Of a stretch of 64,000 nt of DNA, positions 1 to 7,845 are shown piece by piece. Under the pieces are notes generated by a model. The model saw nothing but the letters and a program-made list of their open reading frames with translations, was not told the DNA's origin and did not search any database. Position 1 is the first letter of the stretch. Each line of letters begins with the position of its first letter. Source of the stretch: Paenibacillus sp. MMS20-IR301 (GTDB lineage Bacteria > Bacillota > Bacilli > Paenibacillales > Paenibacillaceae); the NCBI RefSeq assembly GCF_032302195.1, contig NZ_CP135275.1, positions 3,348,001 through 3,412,000 of the forward strand, in the 5' to 3' direction. The translations under genes and the position numbers were made by a program.

Positions 1-219
1 GACCTTCACCCTGAGCACGAAATCGCCGGCGATTTCTGTGTAGAAGAACGGGGCATTGGTTAAATTCTCAGGGGTCAGCCCTTCTTCCGCTATGGCTCCA
101 TTATTACAGAAAAAATCACTTTTAGCGGTTGCCTCCATTATGATTGCGCCTTCTTCAAACCGGATTTCCCCTTCATTCAGCCACTTAAATGCAGCTAAGT
201 CCGCTTTAGCCATTGTCAT
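1..219 (-). CDS. DUF1349-type protein, 3' part cut by window edge
   Basis: The gene reads leftward and runs off the window, leaving 73 N-terminal residues. ATG at 219 follows GGAGG by 7 bases. The visible part has the DUF1349 pattern: WLNEGEIRFEEG, then a T-x-S-D-F-F segment and a GDFVLRVKV strand, as in the concanavalin-like beta sandwich of YesU-type proteins. The function of this family is poorly known; a carbohydrate-related role is often suggested. The gene diverges from the MerR operon to its right. Confidence 0.7.
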   Translation of the reverse strand, partial: MTMAKADLAAFKWLNEGEIRFEEGAIIMEATAKSDFFCNNGAIAEEGLTPENLTNAPFFYTEIAGDFVLRVKV

Positions 220-333
220 TCGTCTTCCTCCCATTATTGAATCGCTCTTTGCGGTTTCACACGCATTCTCTAACTATAGCAAATATGGGAATTCATCTCA
301 AAAGGATAACTCAGCCGCAGCCAAATATAGTAG

Positions 334-364
334 TTGACTTAAACCATGGTTTAAGTCGTATCCT
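334..364 (+). promoter_or_regulatory. MerR-type promoter with palindromic operator
   Basis: The -35 is TTGACT (334-339) and the -10 is TATCCT (359-364), a 19-base spacer. Such long spacers are characteristic of MerR-activated promoters. A perfect 22-bp palindrome at 336-357 (half-site GACTTAAACCA) fills the spacer. Its position upstream of the merR gene points to autoregulation by the encoded protein. Confidence 0.7.
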
Positions 365-405
365 ATTCCTGTCGGCAAGATAACAACCGGTTAGGAGGCC
401 TCCGG

Positions 406-771
406 GTGAACTATTATTCCATCAGCGAAGCAGCAGCAAAATTAGATATACCAGAGTCCACGATCCGCTATTATGAGAAGAAGGGATTACTGCCGCAGCT
501 GGAGCGTGATGAAGCGGGGAGACGGATATTTTCAGAAGACCGTATAGCTTTTCTCAGAATTATTATTTACCTGAAAAATACCCACATGCCCATAAGCAGC
601 ATCAGACAGTATGTAGACTGGATGCTTGAAGGAGAGCATACCACACAGCTCCGGCTGGAAATGTTTCAGAATCACAAGCAGGCTGTACTGGCAGAAATTG
701 CGCTTATGACCGAATCCCTGCAGGGGATCGACAAGAAAATTGCCCGTTACACTAATTATTTATCAAAATAA
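406..771 (+). CDS. MerR family transcriptional regulator
   Basis: 121 residues starting at GTG 406, 6 bases after an AGGAGG-type site. Residues 2-70 form the winged helix-turn-helix (SISEAAAKLDIPESTIRYYE, then EKKGLLP), followed by a dimerisation helix to the end. There is no cysteine anywhere, so it cannot sense thiols or aldehydes through Cys as the related AdhR does, nor bind metals through Cys. It lies 18 bp before the dehydrogenase gene, with which it is presumably co-transcribed from the palindromic promoter at 334-364. The effector cannot be read from sequence. Confidence 0.88.
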   Translation: MNYYSISEAAAKLDIPESTIRYYEKKGLLPQLERDEAGRRIFSEDRIAFLRIIIYLKNTHMPISSIRQYVDWMLEGEHTTQLRLEMFQNHKQAVLAEIALMTESLQGIDKKIARYTNYLSK

Positions 772-789
772 CAGAAAAGAGGGACAGCT

Positions 790-1548
790 ATGAAGCTATC
801 AGGAAATACAATCCTCATTACCGGCGGAGGCACCGGAATTGGTCTCGCTTTTGCCAAGCGGTTCGTAAATCTCGGAAATACAGTAATCGTTACCGGACGG
901 CGTGAGCATGTGCTGCAGGAAGCGAAAGTTACTATCCCCGGCCTGATTACCCGTGTAAGTGATTTGAACCTTGAATCCGAACGGACTGCCCTGTATGACT
1001 GGGTAACTGCTAATTATCTGGATATCAATGTGCTCGTGAACAATGCCGGAACCCAGCAGCGCTTCAATGTATTAAAGACAGATGCGAGGAACTGGGAGTC
1101 CTTCAGCAAAGAAATTGCTACCAACCTGGAAGCACCGCTGCATTTGTCTATGCTGTTTGCTCCATTATTCGCAGCTAAAGAAGCAGCGGCTATCCTGAAT
1201 GTCACCTCTGGATTGGCTTTCACCCCGTTTGCCATCGGCCCGATCTATTCAGCGACCAAGGCTGCGCTGCATTCCTTCACCATGAGCCTGAGGCTGCAGC
1301 TTTCTTCCACCTCTGTGGAGGTAATCGAGATTGCTCCTCCTGCTGTGAATACAGATCTCGGCGGAACCGGACTGCATGTGCACGGTGAACCTCTGGATGC
1401 CTTCGCGGATGGAATTTTCCAGGGACTGGAGCAGGGACTGCCGGAAATCGGCTATGGCACCTCAGTGGAGCGGCTGCGCATGTCGCGCGATAAGATCGAC
1501 GAATATGCAGGCAATATGTATCAGGCCATGAAAGGCTATATTGAATAA
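790..1548 (+). CDS. short-chain dehydrogenase/reductase (DltE-like)
   Basis: 252 residues, the usual length of a classical SDR. The cofactor motif TGGGTGIG is at about residues 11-18, NNAG at about 85-88, and the catalytic YSATK (Tyr and Lys of YxxxK) at about 154-158, so it should be an active NAD(P)-dependent oxidoreductase. The N-terminus resembles B. subtilis DltE, but no dlt genes are nearby. Second gene of the merR operon; substrate unknown. A regulator-SDR pair of this kind typically responds to a small carbonyl or stress compound, which is inference. Confidence 0.88.
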   Translation: MKLSGNTILITGGGTGIGLAFAKRFVNLGNTVIVTGRREHVLQEAKVTIPGLITRVSDLNLESERTALYDWVTANYLDINVLVNNAGTQQRFNVLKTDARNWESFSKEIATNLEAPLHLSMLFAPLFAAKEAAAILNVTSGLAFTPFAIGPIYSATKAALHSFTMSLRLQLSSTSVEVIEIAPPAVNTDLGGTGLHVHGEPLDAFADGIFQGLEQGLPEIGYGTSVERLRMSRDKIDEYAGNMYQAMKGYIE

Positions 1549-1566
1549 TTTATTATGCAAAAAAAA

Positions 1567-1608
1567 CCCGTCAGCCTGTGTAGCACACATGCGGCGGGGG
1601 CTGTTTTT
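1567..1608 (+). terminator. rho-independent terminator of the merR-SDR operon
   Basis: An imperfect GC-rich stem (CCCGTC... pairing with ...GGCGGG, with GT wobbles) starts 19 bases after the SDR stop and is followed by CTGTTTTT. Confidence 0.6.
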
Positions 1609-1646
1609 CCAAGCATATCTGCTCACTCCGGTGTCAGCTATCCTCC

Positions 1647-2031
1647 TTAGAACACCCGCTTCTTATCCTTCTCCTCAATCAGGATCTGCACGGATTCCTT
1701 AAAACGGATCGCATGAATAATTTACCGCTCACGCAGGAATTTCAGACTGTCCTGCATATCCACGTCATCGATCATATTAATCAGGCACTGGTATGTAGCC
1801 CGTGCCTTCTCTTCAGCAGCGATGTCTTCATACAGGTCAGCGATGGGATCTCCCTTCGCCGCAATATAGGCAGCTGTGAACGGTACTCCAGCCGAATTGT
1901 TATAGAACAGCGCATAATCACGCTGTGCATAGTTCGGGCCTAGTCCGGCCGCCTCCAACTCCTCCACCGAAGCGTCCTTCGTCAGCTTGTAGATCATCGT
2001 AGCAATCATTTCGAGGTGCGCGAATTCTTCT
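1647..2031 (-). pseudogene. broken partial copy of cotJC
   Basis: Leftward-reading copy of the C-terminal two thirds of the intact cotJC at 3806-4375. Matching starts at the stop codon (here TAA 1647-1649, TGA in the intact gene) and ends abruptly near 2031, inside the motif EEFAHLEMIATMIY. The 5' third is missing. In addition, the Glu codon after LRER is replaced by TAA (near 1722), so the last about 24 residues would not be made even if it were translated. Synonymous differences are frequent, so the copy is not recent, or it came from a related strain. Confidence 0.85.
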
Positions 2032-2092
2032 GCGCATTGAAGTTATCAGTCTTAACTCCGAAAGCCGAAATGGCATCTGATCGTAGACGATG

Positions 2093-2974
2093 TTAATGTC
2101 GGACAGATAATTTTCCATGAAAATCCGCATCCAATAATAGAATTTCAGCTTTTCTGCTGACTGCCTGATTTCCAAGCTTAACATCAATGATGAAATTATC
2201 GATCAGCATCCGGCGGTATTGGGATATAATATCTTGTTCAGGCAAATCCCCCATTGACTTTGTTTCGGACGGGATTACCGGAATGCCGGCTTGCTCTACC
2301 AGGCGAATATTTTGTTTAATATCTGCGGCGACCTTGCTTAGTATGCCTTCACTTCTTGCTGTCTCTACATCCACCATTCCGTCTTTCGTATAGAAATACT
2401 TGTTGACTGCAGCGAGTGCAGCATGCGAAACATGAAATGCTTGAATATCTTTTTGAATGTTATAAGGCAAATCTGCTATTTCAAATATTTGGGCAAGCCT
2501 TTTCACTCTTTCGGTCATTTGTCCATTGATTTCACCAAAAAAAGTATTGGACCCGAATTGTGCATATAGAACACCGTCTTTGATGTCACCACCTGCACCC
2601 GGAAATCCTGGAAGTAACCGTTCACCCACGATTTCAAGCCAGCGGTCATATCCCACCGTGTTGGTCAAGGTAATTATTGTTTCACTCTGATTATTCTTGA
2701 TTGCAGACAAGGCAGATTCTGCCTGATCATAGCGCACAGGAACAAAGATAAAATCGTAGATGTCGTCGCTCACTAGCTTATCTATTGTCTTGATAGAGAT
2801 TTGCTGTATCGTCCCATTATCATTGTAAAGCAGTCCGTACTCTTTAAGAAAATCCAGCCTCTTTCCCCGGGCCAGCAATGTGACATCCAGTCCTGACTGC
2901 GCAAATCGGAGTGCGTATAAACTCCCAATCACACCGGCCCCAACGATCAAAATTTTAATTTGTTTGATGCTCAA
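2093..2974 (-). CDS. ketopantoate reductase (PanE/ApbA)-like oxidoreductase
   Basis: 293 residues from a TTG start at 2974, 7 bases after AGGAAGG. The N-terminus has the Rossmann motif GAGVIGSLYALRF (residues 11-23). The helical C-terminal domain is present. Where PanE has its catalytic Lys (a K..xN..N helix), this protein reads AFHVSHAALAAVNKYF, so true ketopantoate reductase activity is doubtful; it may act on another substrate. The C-terminus ends close to the broken cotJC copy and could be slightly altered by the insertion junction. Divergent from the TetR gene, with a shared operator. Confidence 0.78.
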   Translation of the reverse strand: MSIKQIKILIVGAGVIGSLYALRFAQSGLDVTLLARGKRLDFLKEYGLLYNDNGTIQQISIKTIDKLVSDDIYDFIFVPVRYDQAESALSAIKNNQSETIITLTNTVGYDRWLEIVGERLLPGFPGAGGDIKDGVLYAQFGSNTFFGEINGQMTERVKRLAQIFEIADLPYNIQKDIQAFHVSHAALAAVNKYFYTKDGMVDVETARSEGILSKVAADIKQNIRLVEQAGIPVIPSETKSMGDLPEQDIISQYRRMLIDNFIIDVKLGNQAVSRKAEILLLDADFHGKLSVRH

Positions 2975-3006
2975 TACGATCCTTCCTTTCAGCTAACTAT
3001 CATGGT

Positions 3007-3035
3007 TTGTTTAAGCAACACCTGTCTGATATGAT
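3007..3035 (+). promoter_or_regulatory. tetR promoter
   Basis: TTGTTT (3007-3012), 17-base spacer, TATGAT (3030-3035). The predicted transcription start falls inside the 19-bp palindrome at 3035-3053. Confidence 0.6.
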
Positions 3036-3062
3036 AATAGTACGGTACTATTACGATTTCAA
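3034..3062 (-). promoter_or_regulatory. panE-like gene promoter
   Basis: On the minus strand TTGAAA (3062-3057), 17-base spacer, TATTAT (3039-3034). It faces the tetR promoter, and the palindrome fills its spacer. Confidence 0.65.
3035..3053. promoter_or_regulatory. TetR operator (19-bp palindrome)
   Basis: Perfect inverted repeat, half-site TAATAGTAC around a central G. It overlaps the start region of tetR and the -35/-10 spacer of the divergent oxidoreductase promoter, so one bound repressor could shut off both genes. Binding by the neighbouring TetR protein is inferred from position. Confidence 0.7.
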
Positions 3063-3135
3063 TCCGCAAAATAAGCAAATAGTTGCATAAACAACACATT
3101 TAGATATCTGATGTTTATAAAGAGAGGTTTTTCAT

Positions 3136-3705
3136 ATGGCAAACTCGGAAGATCCAAGAGTTTTGCGCACACGGCAGTTAATAAGAGAAGCATTCAGAGA
3201 TTTGTTGCGACATAAAGAATTTGATGCAATTACCATTAAAGATATAGCACAGAGAGCTACCATTAACCGTGCCACCTTTTATGCCCATTATGAAGATAAA
3301 TACGCCTTGCTGGAAAAAATTACGGAACAGGCTTTTCAAGAGATGATTCCCGAACAAGTATTATATGCGCAGGAGTTTACGAATGAAATATGCGGCCAGC
3401 TGATCTTGCTGACGCACAACTTCATTGTAGATTTTTATCAGGTCTGCAGAATGGACTCAAAATCTATTGATACGCTTGTTCATGAACAGATAAAAAAGAT
3501 GCTCCAGGAAATGATTGAACGCATACTATTAAATGGGGAAACTCATTGTATGGCAGACCGCCAGCATACCAGGGTCATTTCGGCTATGACAGGTTCAGCG
3601 ATCTATAGTGCTGCGCATTATTGGTTTATGAGCGGGGAAAAAGATCGAACCGTTCTACTTGTAGATACTGTTCGTTCCTACGTAATGAACGGTCTGGGAC
3701 TATGA
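3136..3705 (+). CDS. TetR/AcrR family regulator
   Basis: 189 residues; ATG at 3136 follows AGAGAGG. The N-terminal helix-turn-helix is clear (residues 10-57: RTRQLIREAFRDLL, then ITIKDIAQRATINRATFYAHYEDK). The C-terminal ligand domain is of the type often seen in Firmicutes TetR proteins with a hydrophobic C-terminal helix (SAAHYWFMSGE). It lies opposite a PanE-like oxidoreductase with a shared palindromic operator, so it probably represses that gene and itself. Ligand unknown. Confidence 0.88.
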   Translation: MANSEDPRVLRTRQLIREAFRDLLRHKEFDAITIKDIAQRATINRATFYAHYEDKYALLEKITEQAFQEMIPEQVLYAQEFTNEICGQLILLTHNFIVDFYQVCRMDSKSIDTLVHEQIKKMLQEMIERILLNGETHCMADRQHTRVISAMTGSAIYSAAHYWFMSGEKDRTVLLVDTVRSYVMNGLGL

Positions 3706-3731
3706 TAAAAGCTGTAATAAATTGTTACCAG

Positions 3732-3769
3732 AAAAAGAGCCGCAGATTTTTTTCATCTGGGCTTTTTTT
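3732..3769. terminator. bidirectional terminator between tetR and cotJC
   Basis: Stem AGCCgCAGAT / ATCTGGGCT (3738-3762), followed by T7 on the plus strand and preceded by A5 (a T-run on the minus strand). It can serve tetR and the convergent cotJ operon. Confidence 0.75.
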
Positions 3770-3805
3770 ATCCATCTGGATATTCGCTTCATGTATCCAC
3801 CCTAC

Positions 3806-4375
3806 TCAGAACACCCGCTTCTTATCCTTCTCCTCTATCAGAATCTGCACGGATTCCTTGAAGCGGATCGCATGGATAATCTCCCGCTCGCGCAGGAACT
3901 TCAGGCTGTCCTGCAGATCGACATCATCGGTCATATCAATCAGCCACTGGTATGTAGCCCTGGCCTTCTCTTCAGCAGCGATGTCCTCGTACAGGTCAGC
4001 TATGGGATCTCCCTTCGCCGCAATATAGGCAGCTGTGAACGGTACACCAGCCGAATTGTTATAGAATAAGGCATGATCCCGCTGTGCATAGTTGGGACCC
4101 AGCCCGGCCGCCTCCAGCTCCTGCACCGAAGCATCCTTTGTCAGCTTGTAAATCATGGTGGCAATCATTTCGAGGTGTGCGAACTCCTCAGTAGAAATAT
4201 CTGTAAGTACACCGATTACTTTATCTGGAATGCTATACCGCTGATTCATATAACGCAGCGCTGCCGCCAGCTCCCCATCCGCGCCGCCATATTGCTCCAT
4301 CAGATAACGTGCCATCCGCACATCACATTTTCCGACACGCACCGGGTACTGCAGTTTCTTCTCATAAATCCACAT
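3806..4375 (-). CDS. cotJC: spore coat protein CotJC (Mn-catalase family)
   Basis: 189 residues, full length. Manganese-catalase-like four-helix protein with the Glu/His metal ligands in YLMEQYGG, STEEFAHLEMI and IAAEEKARATYQWL. It is a structural component of the inner spore coat in B. subtilis and belongs to the cotJABC operon. The ATG at 4375 follows AAGGAGGGGG. Third gene of the operon, 50 bp after cotJB. A damaged partial copy lies 2 kb to the left. Confidence 0.93.
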   Translation of the reverse strand: MWIYEKKLQYPVRVGKCDVRMARYLMEQYGGADGELAAALRYMNQRYSIPDKVIGVLTDISTEEFAHLEMIATMIYKLTKDASVQELEAAGLGPNYAQRDHALFYNNSAGVPFTAAYIAAKGDPIADLYEDIAAEEKARATYQWLIDMTDDVDLQDSLKFLREREIIHAIRFKESVQILIEEKDKKRVF

Positions 4376-4425
4376 TCAGCCTCTTCCCCCTCCTTAAGCT
4401 TGGTTCATTCTCGCGCCTGTTCCTT

Positions 4426-4692
4426 CTAGACCTGCCACGGCCACGGGCTCTGGCTCCATTCCCACGGGCATTTGGAGTACGCCCGGCCGAAATTCTGCAA
4501 GGGCCCATACAGCTCCTGGAACTGGCCGGCCAGCTTTGTCCGCTCGAAAGTCAGCTGGTTGAACTGCTCAATCGCCTTCAAATCCTCCGGATGGGTGTCC
4601 AGATAGAGATTCAGCTCAACCAGTGCAAAATCAAGGACCTGCAGCTGCTCCAGCATCTCATAATAGCGGGGTTCACATGGATTAGCTTCCAT
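4426..4692 (-). CDS. cotJB: spore coat protein CotJB
   Basis: 88 residues, typical CotJB length, with the family's NPCEPRYYEMLEQLQVLDFALVELNLYLDTHPED N-terminal half (read from 4692). The C-terminus is Trp/Pro-rich. Its GGAGGG ribosome binding site overlaps the end of cotJA, 4 bp away, which suggests coupled translation. It works with CotJA and CotJC in coat assembly in the forespore-engulfed mother cell. Confidence 0.92.
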   Translation of the reverse strand: MEANPCEPRYYEMLEQLQVLDFALVELNLYLDTHPEDLKAIEQFNQLTFERTKLAGQFQELYGPLQNFGRAYSKCPWEWSQSPWPWQV

Positions 4693-4696
4693 AGAA

Positions 4697-4912
4697 TTAC
4701 TTCCCTCCCTTGCATTTGGATTCGTAGGGGCTGAACAGCGACGGCCATAAGGTTCCGTGCTTCAAAGCCTCCGGCAGAGTGAACTGCGGCAGATTCGGGG
4801 GTTGAAACGTAATAAACTGGTTCGGCGGCACAACATACGTCTTGAACGGCACCGGCGGGCAAGGATCAAACGGCCCTCTGTACGGTGTCCATACACGTTC
4901 CTGGGAGTTCAA
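4697..4912 (-). CDS. cotJA: spore coat associated protein CotJA
   Basis: 71 residues from TTG 4912, chosen because AGGAGG (4927-4922) lies 9 bases before it. An in-frame ATG at 4930 would place that AGGAGG inside codons 2-3 and has only a poor site of its own. The Pro-rich body (RVWTPYRGPFDPCPP, then FTLPEALKHGTLWPSLFSPY) is the CotJA signature. First gene of cotJABC; in B. subtilis the operon is under sigma-E, but I could not identify a convincing sigma-E promoter here. Confidence 0.88.
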   Translation of the reverse strand: MNSQERVWTPYRGPFDPCPPVPFKTYVVPPNQFITFQPPNLPQFTLPEALKHGTLWPSLFSPYESKCKGGK

Positions 4913-4993
4913 TATTCGCAGCCTCCTCATAGTTCCTGATTGCCTTCGTAATTAATTTATGACTCTCCCGGGGGAGTCCAGAACGTGTACGCC

Positions 4994-5041
4994 AAAAAAA
5001 CCTCTGTCCGCGAAGAGCAATACTCTTCATGGACAGAGGTT
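4994..5041 (-). terminator. terminator of the CBS/CorC membrane protein gene
   Basis: Long stem on the minus strand (AACCTCTGTCC..GAAGAG, loop, CTCTTCGCGGACAGAGGTT), followed by T7. It separates the upstream gene from cotJA. Confidence 0.9.
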
Positions 5042-5083
5042 AGTCACAGGCTGCCGCCTTAATGCAGCAGCGCCGATAGTATC

Positions 5084-6442
5084 TTATTCTTGCTCTTCTC
5101 CGGCAGCTTCAGGATCCGTTTCCGTCTCCGGCGGAGTCTCCCGGTGAATATTAATCCGGGTAATCCGCAGCCGGGTCGATTCCTCGACTTCAAAGGTTAC
5201 GTCACCGACGATAACCTTCTTGCCCTTGGACGGATTGCCCTCCAGCTCCTTGAACAGCCAGCCGCCGATGGAATCGACTTCCTCATCTTCAATGATTACA
5301 CCTGTAAGATCATTGACATCCTCAATCAGCATGCGGCCTTCAACCGAGATATATTCACCGTTACGCTCGACGCTCGGACGCTCATCCTCGAATTCGTCAT
5401 GCAGATCGCCGACGATCTCTTCCAGAATCTCCTCTGCGGTCAGCAGCCCCGCCGTTCCGCCGTATTCATCCACGACCAGCGTCAGCTGGGCCTTGTTCTT
5501 CTGCATCAGCCGCAGGGCATGGCTGATCTCCATAGATTCCGGCACATTCAGAATCGGCCGGACCAGCGAAGCCAGGTCATTCTGCTGCTCCAGCGGCGCA
5601 AACAGCAGATCGGTAATATGGATGAAGCCGATAATCCGGTCCTTGTCTTCAAATGCCACCGGATACCGCGAATGCTTCGTTTCAGTAATAATCCGCATAT
5701 TCTCTTCCAGCGAAAGATTGCTGTACAGCACATCCATATCCGTACGCGGCAGCATCACTTCACGGGCCAGCAGATCGGAGAATTCGAAGATGTTATCCAT
5801 CAGCTTCATCTCGTCCTTGTCAATGACCCCGCTCTTCGCGCTCTGATTCATCAGAATGCGGATTTCCTCTTCCGAGTGGGCGGCCTCAGCCTCACTGGCC
5901 GGCTCTACACCAACCAGCCGCAGCAATGCATTGGCCGATGCGTTCAGCACCCAGATGAAGGGCAGGAACAGATTATAGAAGAACATCAGCGGCGCTGACA
6001 GCAGCAGCGCGGAGCCTTCAGTTTTTTGAATTGCCAGGGACTTCGGTGCAAGCTCGCCCAGCACAATATGTAAGAAAGTAATAATCGAGAATCCGATAAC
6101 AACGGAGACGGTAGAAATCAGCGTATGATCCGTAACCCCAAGCTTGAACATCAGCGGCTCTACCAGCAGTTCCGAAATTGCCGGCTCCCCGATCCAGCCC
6201 AGACCGAGCGAGGCAAGCGTAATCCCGAATTGGGTCGCTGACAGATACGAATCCAGCTTCTTGTTGACCTTCAGTGCATATCCGGCCATTTTGTTGCCTT
6301 CGCTGACAAGCTGGGTCAGACGTGATTGTCTGACCTTCACCAGTGAGAACTCCGCCGCAACGAAGATCCCGTTTAATAATACGAGCACCAGAACGAGCAG
6401 AAGATTAAGCACTAAACTTCCTATTTCGAATTCCGTATGCAC
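5084..6442 (-). CDS. hemolysin-family / CNNM-CorC membrane protein
   Basis: 452 residues: N-terminal DUF21 membrane domain with about four hydrophobic helices (residues 8-185), a CBS pair (about 205-330, REVMLPRTDMDVL to LVVDEYGGTAGLLT), and a C-terminal CorC_HlyC transporter-associated domain (about 345-435). These proteins (YhdP/YqhB/MpfA group) are linked to Mg2+ or other cation efflux; the name hemolysin is historical. The start is GTG 6442 with a weak GGGGCG upstream. It follows the YfkAB gene by only 18 bp, so they are probably co-transcribed. Confidence 0.87.
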   Translation of the reverse strand: MHTEFEIGSLVLNLLLVLVLVLLNGIFVAAEFSLVKVRQSRLTQLVSEGNKMAGYALKVNKKLDSYLSATQFGITLASLGLGWIGEPAISELLVEPLMFKLGVTDHTLISTVSVVIGFSIITFLHIVLGELAPKSLAIQKTEGSALLLSAPLMFFYNLFLPFIWVLNASANALLRLVGVEPASEAEAAHSEEEIRILMNQSAKSGVIDKDEMKLMDNIFEFSDLLAREVMLPRTDMDVLYSNLSLEENMRIITETKHSRYPVAFEDKDRIIGFIHITDLLFAPLEQQNDLASLVRPILNVPESMEISHALRLMQKNKAQLTLVVDEYGGTAGLLTAEEILEEIVGDLHDEFEDERPSVERNGEYISVEGRMLIEDVNDLTGVIIEDEEVDSIGGWLFKELEGNPSKGKKVIVGDVTFEVEESTRLRITRINIHRETPPETETDPEAAGEEQE

Positions 6443-6460
6443 TATAATAACGCCCCATTT

Positions 6461-7603
6461 CTACAGAGTGATCGCTTTTCTTGTTTTGAAATCAACCTCA
6501 GGATAATACATGTCGGCTACCAGGAGATTCGGACCGCAGCAGCCGGCGGCGTCGCAGAAGCAGTTCACCTTCTGGTTCAGCGGATGCTTCATCTGCCACT
6601 CGGTGAAAATATCATCCAGCCTGCTGCTGCCGATATTGCCGAAGGCGGAAATGTCCGCGAAATCCGTAACGAATACATCGCCTGTGAACATGTTGACATT
6701 CACGCGGTTTCGTCCGTCGGGATCATTGCGCAGCGTTACATTCTTCTCACTGCGCAGTCTGCGCAGCAGCTTCTGGTCTTCCTCAAGGAAGCTGCAGGCG
6801 AAGAACGGCAGCGTACCGAACAGCATCCACATCTCAGGATCACGCGTATCAAGCAGCGCGTGAATCGCCTTATTCATGTCCTGAAGCGAGAGCACCGGCA
6901 GCTTCGAGGCGAAGCTGGAAGCATACATAGGGTGAACCTCGTGCCGTCTTGCCCCCATCTGGCCGATCAGCTTATGAATCTCCGGCAGCTTAGTATGTGT
7001 CCGGTAGTTGATCATCGATTCAGCCGAAATCAGCATTCCGTCACTGCTAAGCCGAAGGGAGTTCTCCAGCATGGTATCATACAGCCGGTATGCCGCTTCC
7101 TTGGCAACCGGATGCCCGCTGTTCGCGAACCCTACCTCATGGAAATCATCGCCATTTACATAATTGAAGGAGATATGCATAACATCCAGGTAAGGCAGCA
7201 GCTGCTCATAGCGGGAATACGGCATGGTCAGGTTGGAATTGATCTGTGAGCGGATTCCCCGTTCACGGGCATATTTCAGAAGGGGCACGATGATGTTCTC
7301 TACCGTGCCGGCACGGAACATAGGCTCCCCGCCTGTAATGCTGATCGTCTGCAGATGCTCTACTTCCTCCAGACGATTCAGCATGGCGGCAATTGGCAGC
7401 ATCTCCCCTTCTTTCATGGTAAGACTGTCTCCGACTGCGCAGTGCTCACAGCGCATATTGCATAGGTTGGTAACCGTCATCTCGACACTGGTCAGCACAT
7501 GCCGTCCATGCTGGCGGAGGGAGGTAATCGGATCCCAGGGATCGTAGTCCGGCGACAGCTCTTTAACGGGTAATGACGATGATGATGGCTCTAATATACT
7601 CAT
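6461..7603 (-). CDS. yfkAB: radical SAM/CxCxxxxC motif protein YfkAB
   Basis: 380 residues. The 4Fe-4S-binding CxxxCxxC is C48, C52, C55 (NLCNMRCEHC), and the SAM-contacting ITGGEP follows at about 89-94. The C-terminal CxCxxxxC (CFCDAAGC, about residues 347-354) is the signature of the YfkAB family. The ATG at 7603 follows AAAGGAG by 9 bases. The reaction is unknown; the second Cys cluster suggests an auxiliary cluster. In B. subtilis it is often described as one fused frame (yfkA+yfkB). Confidence 0.9.
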   Translation of the reverse strand: MSILEPSSSSLPVKELSPDYDPWDPITSLRQHGRHVLTSVEMTVTNLCNMRCEHCAVGDSLTMKEGEMLPIAAMLNRLEEVEHLQTISITGGEPMFRAGTVENIIVPLLKYARERGIRSQINSNLTMPYSRYEQLLPYLDVMHISFNYVNGDDFHEVGFANSGHPVAKEAAYRLYDTMLENSLRLSSDGMLISAESMINYRTHTKLPEIHKLIGQMGARRHEVHPMYASSFASKLPVLSLQDMNKAIHALLDTRDPEMWMLFGTLPFFACSFLEEDQKLLRRLRSEKNVTLRNDPDGRNRVNVNMFTGDVFVTDFADISAFGNIGSSRLDDIFTEWQMKHPLNQKVNCFCDAAGCCGPNLLVADMYYPEVDFKTRKAITL

Positions 7604-7783
7604 TGATTAATGCTCCTTTAATGCTTATTCCTTATTATTAACCCAAATTAAATTAAAAAGAACGAATAACTTACGACATATCATACCATGATATACACAA
7701 AAACTGGTCATCTTCCGGCAATCTGCCGCAAATCGGCTTACAACAGCTTCTCCTGGACCTCTTTCAAAAAAACAGCAAGGCTG

Positions 7784-7818
7784 AAAATACAGCTCTGCCG
7801 GATTGGCAGATCCCTGTA
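7784..7818 (-). terminator. terminator after the first HD-GYP gene
   Basis: Minus-strand stem TACAG..TCTGCC / GGCAGA.CTGTA, followed by TTTTC, 28 bases after the stop at 7846. Confidence 0.6.
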
Positions 7819-7845
7819 TTCTCTCCTCGCTGCGGGCAACATCTA

